From Gracilariopsis chorda (taxonomy: Eukaryota; Rhodophyta; Florideophyceae; Gracilariales; Gracilariaceae), in NCBI GenBank assembly GCA_003194525.1, contig NBIV01000012.1, positions 1 to 64,000 of the forward strand: DNA of 64,000 bases, given 5' to 3'. Below, piece after piece: positions 1 to 10,529 of this stretch; the stretch's first letter is position 1; every line of letters starts with the position of its first letter. The position numbers and the translations under genes were made by a program. The notes below the pieces were generated by a model. It made no database searches and was not told where the DNA came from. It saw nothing but the letters and a program-made list of their open reading frames with translations.

Positions 1-369
1 TAGGGAGTCTGTCCACCCGGCATTGCCGTATCTACTCGTGGCTCTCGCGACCCACTCGTCCCCTCTTTCCCCTTTTTAGGGTAGCACCTCCCGCTATCCG
101 CGGCCCTCGTGTGCGCATCCGCTCACACACCCCCACTTACGTGGAAACATACCTCTACTGAGGATCACACCCCGCTCACGCGGATACCGATTCTTCGCCT
201 TCACCTCCCTGCGCGAGTCGCGACAGGTGTCCCTGGTCTTACAAAACCGGCTTCGCCGTGACACCTCTGGGAGGGCTCTACCCAACTGGGTTCACCTCGT
301 GAGAGGAAGATCCCGGACGTCTTTCGGTGTTTTCCCCCTTTGGGGCATTGCACCACAATAAGTTCTTAT
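1..369. other. No gene seen (left edge)
   Basis: GC-rich sequence with only short open frames. I see no domain, RNA gene or terminal repeat in it. It ends where the first MITE-like element begins. Confidence 0.5.
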
Positions 370-371
370 TA

Positions 372-731
372 GTGTCTAACCGCCCGGATGTAATATTGCC
401 AAATGATTATTTTTTAAGGTTTTTGAACCTTTTATACACGCGTCAGAAACTTTTTGAATCAAAATTACGTTTTTGATATCAGAAAAGGCTGTTTCCTGAA
501 GCTTTGTAGTAAATTCGACATAATATTCAAGCATATCTCTATTAAACCATCTGGTTTTCTTATGTTTCTGCTTCTCAGCGAGCATAAACAACAGAGGCTT
601 AGAATTTTTGCTATACAAAAACAGGTTGCATAACTTCTACGGACTACAAAGGCGAAAAAATCCGATCAAAATAACTAGAACTAAAGGTTGATTGTTTTGA
701 CCTCATATGAGGTCAGCGGTCCGATAGACAC
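372..731 (+). mobile_element. MITE-like element, copy A
   Basis: Short AT-rich non-coding element of about 360 bp flanked by TA on both sides (370-371 and 732-733). The left end begins GTGTCTAACCG and the right end finishes CGGTCCGATAGACAC, so the termini are imperfect inverted repeats. An 18-bp palindrome TGACCTCATATGAGGTCA sits just inside the right end (698-715). Copy C near 54.9 kb aligns along the whole length with scattered substitutions. TA flanks and short TIRs fit a non-autonomous Tc1/mariner-type DNA transposon, but no matching transposase is recognised here, so the superfamily is inferred. Confidence 0.65.
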
Positions 732-733
732 TA

Positions 734-1103
734 GTGTCTATCTGATCAGCGACCTCATATGAGGTCAATATTAATGACTTTAGAACTTTATCAAAACCTT
801 AAAACTTTTCCAAAAACTTTTTCACTTTGATTTTCATCATGTCTTCTACGCCGGCAGCGCTGAACCATGTCCACAACACATCACCAACAGTCGTAGCTGT
901 CACATCAAGCACTATCGTCAAAAACATTCGTACACAATGGCTCCGTCCACAGATCTTTTTGTTCAAAGACCACCTGGTTAGCCATGTTTCAAGTTCGAAA
1001 TTTGAAATGTGGGGCCATGCGGATCAGATTTCAATTTTTTTTTTAATTTTGCGTGCCGTTGCTCTGACCTCATATGAGGTCAGCGCACTGGTCCGATAGA
1101 CAC
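734..1103 (+). mobile_element. MITE-like element, copy B
   Basis: Second element abutting copy A and sharing the TA at 732-733. Both ends carry GTGTCTATC-type inverted termini and both have the GACCTCATATGAGGTC palindrome just inside (751-766 and 1065-1082), so its TIRs are longer and more symmetrical than those of A and C. The interior does not resemble A. No protein is encoded. The right flank reads TTA rather than a clean TA. Confidence 0.55.
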
Positions 1104-1383
1104 TTAGGGTGTACGTTGCACTTTTGCCTTCTTGTGCCGTTAACTGTAATCTTTACGCTCAGACGCACTACTCCACCGTCGATCGGCCTTACTTTTTCAC
1201 GAGCAAGGCCGGTGGCTTGGTGATTTATTGGAATTTCGGGGACTGTACTTTAGACGCGCACTGTACTTTCCTGCGCTACAGTCTGGCGCTTTTTTGGGCG
1301 TTCGCAAATGTCACACCTCTGATGAAGAGATGTCTATTGAACTGAAAAGAAGTGATTGCAATGGCTAGTTGACGAGGAGTCCA

Positions 1384-3241
1384 CTATTTCTCAGTTTGGT
1401 TCAGGTTTTCCAAGTCCCATGTTTGGTACGCTGTGTTTGGGTCTCCGCATGATTTCATCCGCAGCGAGATATCGCTTTTTCCATTGCTCTCAGCCTCTTT
1501 GACAACCGTGAGACATTCTCCACCATTAGTTATATACGTCCAATGCGATCCGGTGCTGGCTCTAGTTCCATGTTTGGCGCTCTGCCATATCATCTGCACA
1601 TTTCACCCGGTATAGTTTCGAGTCTTCTCCTCTTGTTAGACACCCGTCTAGCATAATTCTCCAGAGAGGATCATCTTTGAGGTAGTGTGCACAACTGACT
1701 GACTTCCTTGCAGATAGTGGCAGGGATAGATTCCATACACCGCCCTGTCCCATTCTCATGAAGATGATCGACACAACCACCGCTCGCATTTATTCCTCAT
1801 GTATCCTATTGCTGGAAAATAAGGGACTTGGTTTGGTCCGAGCAACTTCTTTGCCGATTCTAAGAGATCTGTGTTCACATTATCCAAATACCATTTGAAT
1901 GGGCGGCACTGCAGTCGCTTCTGAATGTCCTCATAGAAACTCATATCACCGAGATTCATACCTTGCGGCAAAGGGGCCATAGAAACTTCAAACAACTTTC
2001 TGTAATCCCCCATCCAGAAAGCCGCACGCAATCGGTTTCTCGATAAAGTTCCGTCTGGGATTGTGTATAAAGCTTCCTTGCCAGTGCTTATCAGAGCGAA
2101 ACACATGACCAACCCTAGAAAAGGGATCCATTCGAGAGTGCCACCACACAGCCATATTCGAAAAGAAATTTCCATCTCTTCACCCCCCACATTCTCATTT
2201 CAGGGTCGTAGAAGCCAAGTTTATCGAAATATGACGTCGACAGACTTAGTAAACCACCAGCCATTATCGGAGTTTTCTGAGGAGTCGGATCCGTTTGGTT
2301 AATTTCCACTCGCAGTCCGGTTTGCGTCAATCCCCATGAATGACCGAGAATATCAATACCCCTCTCTTGTACTCAAAAGAATCGGCATCAATGCTATCGA
2401 TGCTAGGAACTACAACGCGATCAATCCCTTCGCGCAATCCCTCCGCAATGCGTCCAAGCAGTGGTTGAATCCATCCGGGACCAACCTCTACATGAGAATC
2501 GAGAAAAGTAATTGTATCTCCCGATGCAAGACTTGCGCCGCTATTCCTTGCCGCCATCAGACCATTGCGTCCCTTTAACCGAGCGATCATTATCTTCGGA
2601 AGCAAGTCAAGATGGTAGTCTAGTTCACCTCCCTCTAATAACCAAGGTGCGTTATCATCACTACCATCGTCAACAAGTATTATTTCTTTCAGTAAACGTT
2701 GCGGCGTACGATTAAGCACTGAATGAATGGAACGTAATAAAGTTGATAAAGGTTCATTATAAAACACAATTACCACCGAAGTCGTAGGGAGCTTAGCCGT
2801 GTTTTCGTAAAACCAACCCTTCTTGCACAGTTTCGGTCGGACGTCGGATATTCGTCTGTCGAGAGGAAGGGAGTCCGACCTTAAACGATTGAAGCTGCAA
2901 TTGGTGTGAGCCTTTTGCTTTTCTTCTGCTGTCTGCGCGGAAAAATCCAATGGAGTTGGAGTCCAGTGAGGTATTCCATTGATCTCGGCGATATGTCTTC
3001 CATGCATGTGCTCATCATCACGTTCCGGTTTGAGCATGAACGGTATCTTTGCACCACCATATTTCACACTTCTTTCCGGTAGCGGAATGTTTGGTGGGTG
3101 TCGAGAAGGCTGGTGAGAACCTTGCACTATCAGATATATGATGGTGGAAAGCGATACAAGTGTGATTGTAGCCCTCTTGGACAAGGGATTTTTCTTCAAA
3201 AGGCGAAACACCCGCCGCTTTGACCAAACAGACTTGGACAT
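1384..3241 (-). pseudogene. Polypeptide N-acetylgalactosaminyltransferase-like gene, multiple frame breaks
   Basis: GT27-type enzyme: such proteins transfer GalNAc from UDP-GalNAc to Ser/Thr in the Golgi. From the 3241 start come a basic tail, a membrane anchor (about residues 25-42, TITLVSLSTIIYLIVQG), the GT-A domain with VIVFYNE, VDDGSDD and the metal-binding DSH of FLDSHVEVG. Further on, in other frames, are ILGHSWGLT, the WGGE..EISFRIWLCGG motif, CRPFKWYLDNV, and a ricin-type lectin domain with C...QTW repeats ending at 1384. The frame changes about seven times; four changes fit one missing base in a run (C4 at 2359, C6 at 2183, A4 at 2119, CCC at 1743). No in-frame stops occur between breaks and key motifs are intact, so this is either a young pseudogene or an indel-rich stretch of assembly. 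An open paralogue lies at 5.7-7.3 kb on the same strand. Confidence 0.7.
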
Positions 3242-5710
3242 TATGCTAGATGGGACAAAACTGACAGCCCGAAAGCTGCGCGCCTTCGCGTCAGAATTTC
3301 ACTCTTGAAAGCGGGCAGATCCACGGACAATAGAGTCAAGACGGAGGGATCTAGAGATGATCGTACCGAGATGTACGATAGTGCACCATCTGTACAACGG
3401 CACTCGGGGATGCGTCACTCTGTATGAGGGTGTAGGGAATTCAAACGTGATACTGTCAGGCAGCCTTGAGCATGCGAGCTTAAATCAGTCTTGCAGGTAA
3501 TAAGAGGCTCACGAAAACATTGCCAAACATATCCGACGCAACGATCAAAAACAGTGTTCTGCGAGGAATGAAAGGTTATGCTCCCTGATGGAAAACTTCG
3601 TTGAACCCCAGCACTTGACTCCAAAAGTGGCCCTTCAAGGCTGGGAGAAGGGCACGGACCAGTTTCTGGGAGGTTTCGAATCTAAGCTTTCCACGAAACC
3701 ATCGCAGTCCTACAGGGGAGGCTACCAGCGGTACACCTGTCGCTGTTGGGAAGGCTACAGTACGCGCAAGGTTCTGGGCCGGCACTTCCGGTATCAAGCA
3801 TCGAGCAGTACCGTTTACCCTTGGTGCTTTCGTAGATAGAAAGCCATACCCTTGCCTCTCTCTACGAAGTTAAAAAGTTTAATGGGCTGGGCTAAGGGTA
3901 AGGGTTAAGTGTGATGACGCGATCACCATCATGATGGTGGTGTACTTTTTCCGTCTACTTGCTCTTTGAACTCACGCTGTAAACGATGCGCGGCACCATG
4001 CTCTTGGCATCTCTCAGTAATGGCTTCATGGGATAGCCCGTCTGGGAAGTTGAAATGTTGCTGAAGGGAATAGATAGAGAGACGACGGGACACATCAAGA
4101 AGTCGGATTCGTATGTCTTTTTGACCGACAGAAGCTCCATTCCCATTTTATGATATCCTTTGTCGTAATACAGGAACGCGGCCATGTCCAAAGCGTATCT
4201 CCTGTTAGAAGATAGGAAAGCAGGTCAAGTCATATCTTTATACCCTTCCTAGCTGTCTGAACTCATCTGGAGATTTGATGTGAAGCTTTTTGTTGGGGTT
4301 GTGCTGTTATGGTTATCGACACGAGCTACCCTGTTCTAATTTCGAAAGCGTGGTAAATACTAATCCTAGAAGTAGATCAGGGTTACTCTTCTGCGGGGAG
4401 ACCCGACTGCGGATCCAGTTCGTTCCGGCGCGCCTCGCCTTTTATTGCTCGCCTTTTCTATTCCCTTTTCGTTTACGAGGGAGAGTCAGCTAAGGCCACG
4501 CCACGGCTTTGATTTTGCTAACCTTCTAGCACACCGTGAAGGGCTCCAGATGGAGGCAATGCTGCCGCCTCACTCTATGCACTAACCCGCTACAGTTAGT
4601 GCGCCAGCCTTCCGACTACGAGTCACGGGGGAGCGAAGTGAGTCCGCACCTGAAGCTGCCTCTGAAATAGCCTTAAGAAATCGAGATTTGCTCGTAGGTT
4701 CTGTACAATGAAGTCGGAAGCGATTTCGTCCACCTGATCAACAACCTTTGGGAAACTGAACAAACGTACATGTTTGGTAGAAGTGTAGTACAGGTTTTGC
4801 GTGAGCCGTGGCATCTCTGCATCCGTTCAGTTTCACGGTGCAATTTCTGTTTCGGTTAAATCATAAATGAAACATAGAAGCAAACGAACCGACAGCGCTT
4901 CTTTATAGATCAGCCATGGCCAGCGCCAGTGACCTGGCTATTACTTGTCATAGTGCTTCCCAAACCCGACGAGGGTTATCAAGATACAGCCTGGTCAGCA
5001 AAAACCTTGTCCTTTCAAAGGCATATTATCAAAATACCAATGCTATGGGCACACGCAACCCGCCTTTACGTGGCAGGTCTGTCTTCGCCCTGGAGCAATA
5101 GAAGCTAAGAAAACGGTTCTGTAACATAGTCTCCGACCATGTTATCGGAACAAGATAATATGCACCTGCAACATACAATACATCATCGCCGTCGCTATTC
5201 CGAACCAAAAGAACGTTGTAACCCCTACCGTAGTCTTGGAATTAGAGACGCGAGCTCATATAAACACACACACACACAAAAGAACGTTGGTTGTTCAGTT
5301 TCTTTCATTACTTGTCCTGTGTGCAGCATGCGCAGTAAGCTTCTGAAGGGTCATGATCCATGCCCATATTATGATAGAAATGTGCTCCGTTAGCCAGAAA
5401 CCTCATAAATTTCTGAGCCACTTGTAGTTCGCCGGTCGACTCACAAGATGCGGTTTGAACACTCATCCTTAGCCGCCGTATAGACCTTCCCACGATTCTC
5501 GTAGGATGAGTATCAGTTTACATCACTTTGTTCTTGTGCAGATGATACGACGCTCGTGTTCTTGCGAGCCTATATCAAGAACATGGATTTCTAAAGATCC
5601 GCATAGTACCAAGATACGAACAAGTCATTTCCTTTACCGTGCAGCTCATAGCTGTCACGTTTACAAGGACAGGGATGATAGAGATCTTAGATTCTGTTTA
5701 ACAGATATCT
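3242..5710. other. Region between the two GALNT genes
   Basis: Mostly non-coding. It holds the possible two-exon gene described separately (3955-4814, minus) and a short CA run near 5267-5280. A lectin domain belonging to the upstream GALNT (5711-7324) could be expected here, but I found no convincing QxW repeats in any frame downstream of 5711. Confidence 0.4.
3955..4814 (-). CDS. Possible two-exon hypothetical gene
   Basis: Two coding-like stretches face the same way. The first (4814 to about 4651) starts MPRLTQNLYYTSTKHVRLF and reaches a plausible donor, CAG|gtgcgg. The second (about 4201 to 3955) follows a good acceptor, a pyrimidine-rich stretch then ctaacag, and reads RYALDMAAFLYYDKGYHKMG before stopping at 3955. 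With these simple splice choices the reading frames do not join, so either a splice site is wrong or the gene is broken. I do not recognise the family. It could be chance. Confidence 0.25.
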
Positions 5711-7324
5711 TCATATCCAAGTTTTTCCAGGTGTATCCGGATGCCATGGGTGATGTACCCCAGCCAATTTTACCATCACATGCTTGTCAAACCAATTAAA
5801 GTCCTTGCATCCATTCCCTTGTATTACCGTCTTTTGAGTCCTAGCGTATGTATCAGTTTCCATCTCGTCTACGAATTGTTTCCACTCGGGAGGTAGGATT
5901 TTGCTCCCGAACAGTTTCTTATAATATCCTGTTCTTGCGTCGGAATGCTTTGCCCAGCGCTCCATAACTCGAATGTTGTTTCTAACAGTGATCTTTGTGA
6001 AGTTGTCCGCTGCATTGCCTTCTACGACGTATTGCCCTGGTTTTCCTAGGCCCAGCCTGTCAGTTAACTCTTGTGGCAAGTCTGGCGGCCACCGACCTGT
6101 CTCTTTCAAATGAATTCTGTACATATGACCAACCCTGGAGCATGGTACCATCACAACTCGACCGCCACAACACCATATCTTTATAGCAAAGTCGGTGTTT
6201 TCTCCACCCCAAACGTACATACCTTCATCGTAGCCACCCATTTGCCAGAAGACATCACGTCTAACAGCAAACAAACTTCCAGCGGCGAATGGTGTTTCGT
6301 ATGGAAGACGCCTGCCAGGTTTTTCTACTTCAATACCATTCCCATCAGACTCACCAAAACGTGATCGCTGATAGCTGAACCAGAACTTGTCAGAGATAAC
6401 ACCGTACAGCAGGTCGCCGCTACCAGGCCCGTATGTCCAATCGATATCATTGATGATATCAAGGGTTTGAGCTGCTACAGTGTTTGGGCGCTCAATAATG
6501 GGGAGCAGAAGGTGCTGAAGCCAAGTCGCGCTGAGCATCTCAACGTGACTATCGACAAATACCAGTACGTCTCCAGTGGCAGCTCTTGAGCCACGCATTC
6601 GGCATCTTGCGACCCCTTCTCTCTCATAATTCGTAATGATCTTAACTTTTGGGCTTACGAGTTTGATTTGTTCGAATTCAGTTTCATTGAGCAGCGCTCG
6701 ATGCTGAGCTTGGCCGTTGTCATCAATGATAATAATCTCCTTCAACAAAGACGGTGGAGTGCGTGCTATAATTGACTGCACAGTTAAAGTTAGCATGCCG
6801 TTTTGTTCATTCTGCGTGGTTACAATAACACTCGCTAAAGGCATAGCGCTCTCGTTGAAGCGGTAACGACCACACATGCCAGTGAAGTACGCTGAGACAT
6901 TGAGCTGGCGTACTGCTGGCAAATGTGGAACATATACGCGAGAGAAGAAATCGTCAACAGTGTCTTCCAGCCACCATGGAGGATCTTCGAATGTACCTTT
7001 TCGAGTTTGTGCAGCAAACCAGTCTCGGGAAGACCAGCCGAGGAAGGCCATGAAAGTTCCAAATACAATTTGCAACAATATGGCTCGCATTGTCCATGAA
7101 ATTGGCAGACGTTTGTTCATAGATGACTTTGAAGTCAGTTCTCCAGTGAACTGATGCTCTTGTAAGCCTCTGGCGAGTGTCTCCTCATTATTCGCCGAGC
7201 GCTGTCGTCTTCGCATCGGTAAGGAAAACATGGGCTTCTTTAACGCGACGCTTGACAATTGCACTAATATGGTGCTGGGGTTCTCACAAAGTAGCGTGAT
7301 TTGAACGAAGAACACGGATGTCAA
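5711..7324 (-). CDS. Polypeptide N-acetylgalactosaminyltransferase-like (GT27) protein
   Basis: Predicted type II Golgi membrane enzyme that starts mucin-type O-glycosylation by adding GalNAc to Ser/Thr. The 537-aa frame has a basic N-terminus, one membrane anchor (MRAILLQIVFGTFMAFLGW, about residues 79-97), and a GT-A catalytic domain with IIIIDDNGQ, the DxH metal site in FVDSHVEM, and WGGENTDFAIKIWCCGG followed by PCSRVGHMYR, all hallmarks of the family. An internal ATG at 7231 (MFSLPMRRRQ) is an equally likely start. It ends soon after a CKDFNWF block that corresponds to the CKSFKWYL end of the catalytic domain; unlike the neighbour at 1.4-3.2 kb, no lectin domain follows in frame. It may be a lectin-less isoform or have a missed exon. 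Acceptor substrate cannot be judged. Confidence 0.85.
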   Translation of the reverse strand: MTSVFFVQITLLCENPSTILVQLSSVALKKPMFSLPMRRRQRSANNEETLARGLQEHQFTGELTSKSSMNKRLPISWTMRAILLQIVFGTFMAFLGWSSRDWFAAQTRKGTFEDPPWWLEDTVDDFFSRVYVPHLPAVRQLNVSAYFTGMCGRYRFNESAMPLASVIVTTQNEQNGMLTLTVQSIIARTPPSLLKEIIIIDDNGQAQHRALLNETEFEQIKLVSPKVKIITNYEREGVARCRMRGSRAATGDVLVFVDSHVEMLSATWLQHLLLPIIERPNTVAAQTLDIINDIDWTYGPGSGDLLYGVISDKFWFSYQRSRFGESDGNGIEVEKPGRRLPYETPFAAGSLFAVRRDVFWQMGGYDEGMYVWGGENTDFAIKIWCCGGRVVMVPCSRVGHMYRIHLKETGRWPPDLPQELTDRLGLGKPGQYVVEGNAADNFTKITVRNNIRVMERWAKHSDARTGYYKKLFGSKILPPEWKQFVDEMETDTYARTQKTVIQGNGCKDFNWFDKHVMVKLAGVHHPWHPDTPGKTWI

Positions 7325-8864
7325 TTTTCCTTTGAGCAGCTGTGCGGACGGGGACGCATATCAGTTTCAGCCAAAATATCTTTCTGCTGGGATAATAGAG
7401 TACGGATCCAGTCCAAAAACTGGCGTGCAGGGGATGGGCGTCATAGAGAGGGAAGTGGATAGAACGAGCAGGTAGAACGCGGCAGCACTAGTCGTTGTCG
7501 AAGCTATGCCTTACACACAGGAGGGGAAACACGCCGAGTTGTGCCCAGTTCCCAACCACGATTAGAAGGCGTTGAAGGGTTAGCAATCTAACCCTTACTT
7601 ACCCGTCGTACGCGCGTAAGTCAGTACGTGTACTTGCATCTTGAATTCCATTGATTTATGTCATCTGCCAGCATCCAAGTTGTCAGTGTTGCGAAATAAA
7701 GAAAAGCTGAGTGGCGATACTGTAATGGCTTGTCTTACGAATCGTCGTGTGTCTGCTGTGCTGTGCTGTATTCTAACCTCAGATCTCCTGATCGAACTCT
7801 TTGCTGAGCGTCCAACAGGGCACAAAATTCGCAAGACATAGCAATTGCTGCCTGCAAACCCGAGTCTATCACTACCGCGTTTTCCATAGCTTGCCGAGAG
7901 CTCGAAGAGTTTCCTCCTAGGAAACCCAGGAGTCCCTTCGGGGACTCCACGTTGTGAAACGCGCCTAAACCTGAACAGAGCACCTACTTCTGTGACGAAG
8001 CGGGGCGGCAAGGCGAGCTCGGTTCGTCGCCTTCCATATTGTCAACAGATGGCCTTTTTCTCTCATTAAGAACGCAGGGACACAAGAACAGTCAAGACTT
8101 TGAACCAGGGTTCGTATCAGGGCACAGGCGCTTCTTATTTCTCTCTCTGGGGCAACATGTCCAACTTCCAGTCACCGAACGTTGTTGCGTTTTGAGTTTC
8201 CCCGCCTAATGGCGAAGCGCGACACAATCACAGGGCGTAACCCCATTGGATCGTGGACCTCCATTTGTCGCACTGCCATTTTGCATCTGTTCCACATAGT
8301 TCCACTCTATCCACAACAGCATATCATTCGTTCGGCATTCGTCGTACGACTTGTTCCGATAGTAATCGTGTCAAGTACATGTCTCGTCTGATACTTCCCG
8401 TGTGTTAACAAGAATAACCTCGTGACACAAGCCTTTCGATTCCCCATTTCTGGACTGCAAGCATGCACTATCAAACCGCGCCGCGGCTGAACCGAAAAGG
8501 GTTGCCAGTCGCTACAGTATTGGAAACGTTGAGATCAATATCTCACTCCAGTCCTTCAACTGTTCGGAGGCCTACAACGCACTTCTCTTTGTAAGAGACT
8601 GACTCCGTAATTCCGGAAACATCAAGCGCGTTCATGTATCACTGGCGGAGTCTGCTCCCTAAGTCTCAGAAGAGATTGTTCTCCATCTGCTACGCGGCCT
8701 CCGCCATAGCTGCTTAGCTCAAACTGAGAAGGGAACCAACAACACGTTACAGAAGAAATGGAAAAGTACCCGAGGAATGCTTCGTTTGGCTTAGTTTACG
8801 GAAAGATCTCGAAGAAAGCTGGCAATTCGTCATCTTCTCTGGAACAAAAGATCTAATCGATTAC
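7325..8864. other. Intergenic region without a recognised gene
   Basis: Holds a 9-bp inverted repeat AAGGGTTAG/CTAACCCTT at 7575-7596 (a motif that recurs in the window) and the paired hairpins at 7909-7948. Short open frames on both strands look like chance. I see no promoter or RNA gene I could name. Confidence 0.4.
7909..7948. other. Two tandem hairpins, one with a UUCG loop
   Basis: A 7-bp perfect stem (7909-7915 with 7919-7925, spacer CCT) is followed three bases later by an 8-bp perfect stem, GGAGTCCC-TTCG-GGGACTCC (7929-7948). UUCG is an exceptionally stable tetraloop, so the second would form readily in RNA read from the plus strand. No known RNA family is recognised. Confidence 0.45.
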
Positions 8865-10529
8865 CTAGGGCTGAAGTAAGGACGCAATCGGAATGCCAGA
8901 TGTTGACTGTGGTTGGGGTCGCCAGGACGCATGCGCACCGACATCCCTGCGGGTCATGGGCCACATGTATACCATGCTACTTCCGCTAGGTACGGCGTTC
9001 ACGTTGTCCTGCGACTGCGTATCATTCAGGGTAGTGATGATCAGGTCGACAAGGTCAGCCGGCGCATCAGTACCCCTCGTTTCCGATACCACCCTACCCA
9101 CTTGATCGATAGACAACACCATCTCCCACGTCCTCCCCCGAATACTGAGTCGATTGATCTCAAATGAACCAATGATTCGTTGTGCAAGTAACTTACCATA
9201 GTCATTGGCATCCTGAGCATGTGTTGCTATTCGCACCAATGATCGCATGGTCACAACTTTTCGAATCACAGTGGTTCGTCCAGAACTTTCTTCCTTCTGC
9301 AGCCGCTCGAAGAACCGCTGCCACACTAGGGCGCTGTCCCTACCTTCTGGGGAGACATCAGATGCTTTCACTTCCATCAATTCCGTATATGAAAGCTTGG
9401 TAGGTTGATGTCGTCCTCGGATCAGGTTTTCCAGAAGCTTTGTCAGCCACCGCGGCACATCACGGATTGTTGCCTTGAGCACAGGCATTCTGATCATGTG
9501 TCGACCAGTGTACCTCAGGTCGGTCAACAGACTGAGTCGCGACTGTGCATCGGTGCAGTACTCCACATCTGTTTCTGCGTACCAACGATCACCGGTAGGA
9601 AGACCGTGCACTGAGGTACCGTTCACCACAAGCATGCGTCCCAAGAGTCCTAGCATAATACCTCGCGGGGTCGGTGTTGGGGTGATGACGACGCCCCTCG
9701 CCGTGTTGCTTAGTTGCACAGTGACTTCTCGAATCCACTTGTCACCGGTTGCTTCATACCCCGCTTCGGCGCATGCTTGTATGGCCAGAGCGATGAGATC
9801 CAGTTCCGTGACCCCCAGATCTCGCCGTATGGCATCTCGCACATCCAGGTAGTGCAGCACTGGCAAATCACAATGTTCAAGACCTTGCACCAGGCGGTCA
9901 ACCTCGGTTCTCAGCAGCTTATCAACACTCGGTGAATGTCGGAATCTGTAGTTCATCCATCTACTGACGGCCTGTTGCAGCTGCTCCGACAGGTCTGCTT
10001 CCGAAGGAGTGCCGTTAATCAGCTTGAGCAACATGATCAACAGATTGAGTGTTCCCGGATCTTCACCAAGTTCACCAGCTAGGAAATCACCTGCATCGTC
10101 CATACCGCACTGCTCCATGTCTCGAAGATCCTGGACGACGACTTCGAGCGCGTTGACGGCGGACATGATGAGTGGTAATTGACCCTGATCCAGAAGTGCA
10201 TCCCAGCGTGAGCGAATATTGAACTCGGAATAAGCATTATGCAAACCGGCCTTCTCGATCTCCAGTGTGGCCACTCCGTAGTACGTGTTGTGCAGGGCGA
10301 CAATTTGCGACAAGACGGCAACGGTACGCGGCATGGCGTTGTGATACGATAAGATGGGTAGTTGGTAAGACTCCGGGGAACAGATATTGTGAGAGATTAC
10401 TTGCTGATTTCGAGGTGTGAGCCATCGGGTCTCAGTGACACCGTAGCAACAGGTGCTTGGCAAGCCGTTCCGGGCACAACTCGCACATAGCGGACGTTTG
10501 CAGAAGCCGACTCTGGGTTGATCCAACAT
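8865..10529 (-). CDS. Unknown 554-aa protein, twin gene copy 1
   Basis: I do not recognise this family. The protein begins MLDQPRVGFCKRPLC and has an N-terminal cysteine cluster (C-x4-C-x2-C-x8-CC, about residues 10-27) that could bind metal, followed by a mostly helical soluble-looking body rich in Leu, Asp and Arg, with no membrane segment. The frame stays open for 97 codons upstream, but the ATG at 10529 is preferred because near-identity with copy 2 (59712-61373) begins at that codon and the two proteins then have matching lengths (554 and 553 aa). Nucleotide identity in the body is very high, including third positions, but the upstream flanks look unrelated and similarity fades over the last 20 or so codons. 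Confidence 0.75.
   Translation of the reverse strand: MLDQPRVGFCKRPLCASCARNGLPSTCCYGVTETRWLTPRNQQVISHNICSPESYQLPILSYHNAMPRTVAVLSQIVALHNTYYGVATLEIEKAGLHNAYSEFNIRSRWDALLDQGQLPLIMSAVNALEVVVQDLRDMEQCGMDDAGDFLAGELGEDPGTLNLLIMLLKLINGTPSEADLSEQLQQAVSRWMNYRFRHSPSVDKLLRTEVDRLVQGLEHCDLPVLHYLDVRDAIRRDLGVTELDLIALAIQACAEAGYEATGDKWIREVTVQLSNTARGVVITPTPTPRGIMLGLLGRMLVVNGTSVHGLPTGDRWYAETDVEYCTDAQSRLSLLTDLRYTGRHMIRMPVLKATIRDVPRWLTKLLENLIRGRHQPTKLSYTELMEVKASDVSPEGRDSALVWQRFFERLQKEESSGRTTVIRKVVTMRSLVRIATHAQDANDYGKLLAQRIIGSFEINRLSIRGRTWEMVLSIDQVGRVVSETRGTDAPADLVDLIITTLNDTQSQDNVNAVPSGSSMVYMWPMTRRDVGAHASWRPQPQSTSGIPIASLLQP

Noticed and set aside
5308-5493. Lectin domain of the open GALNT gene
   Set aside because: The frame has Cys residues but no QxW repeats and no convincing splice junction to 5711.
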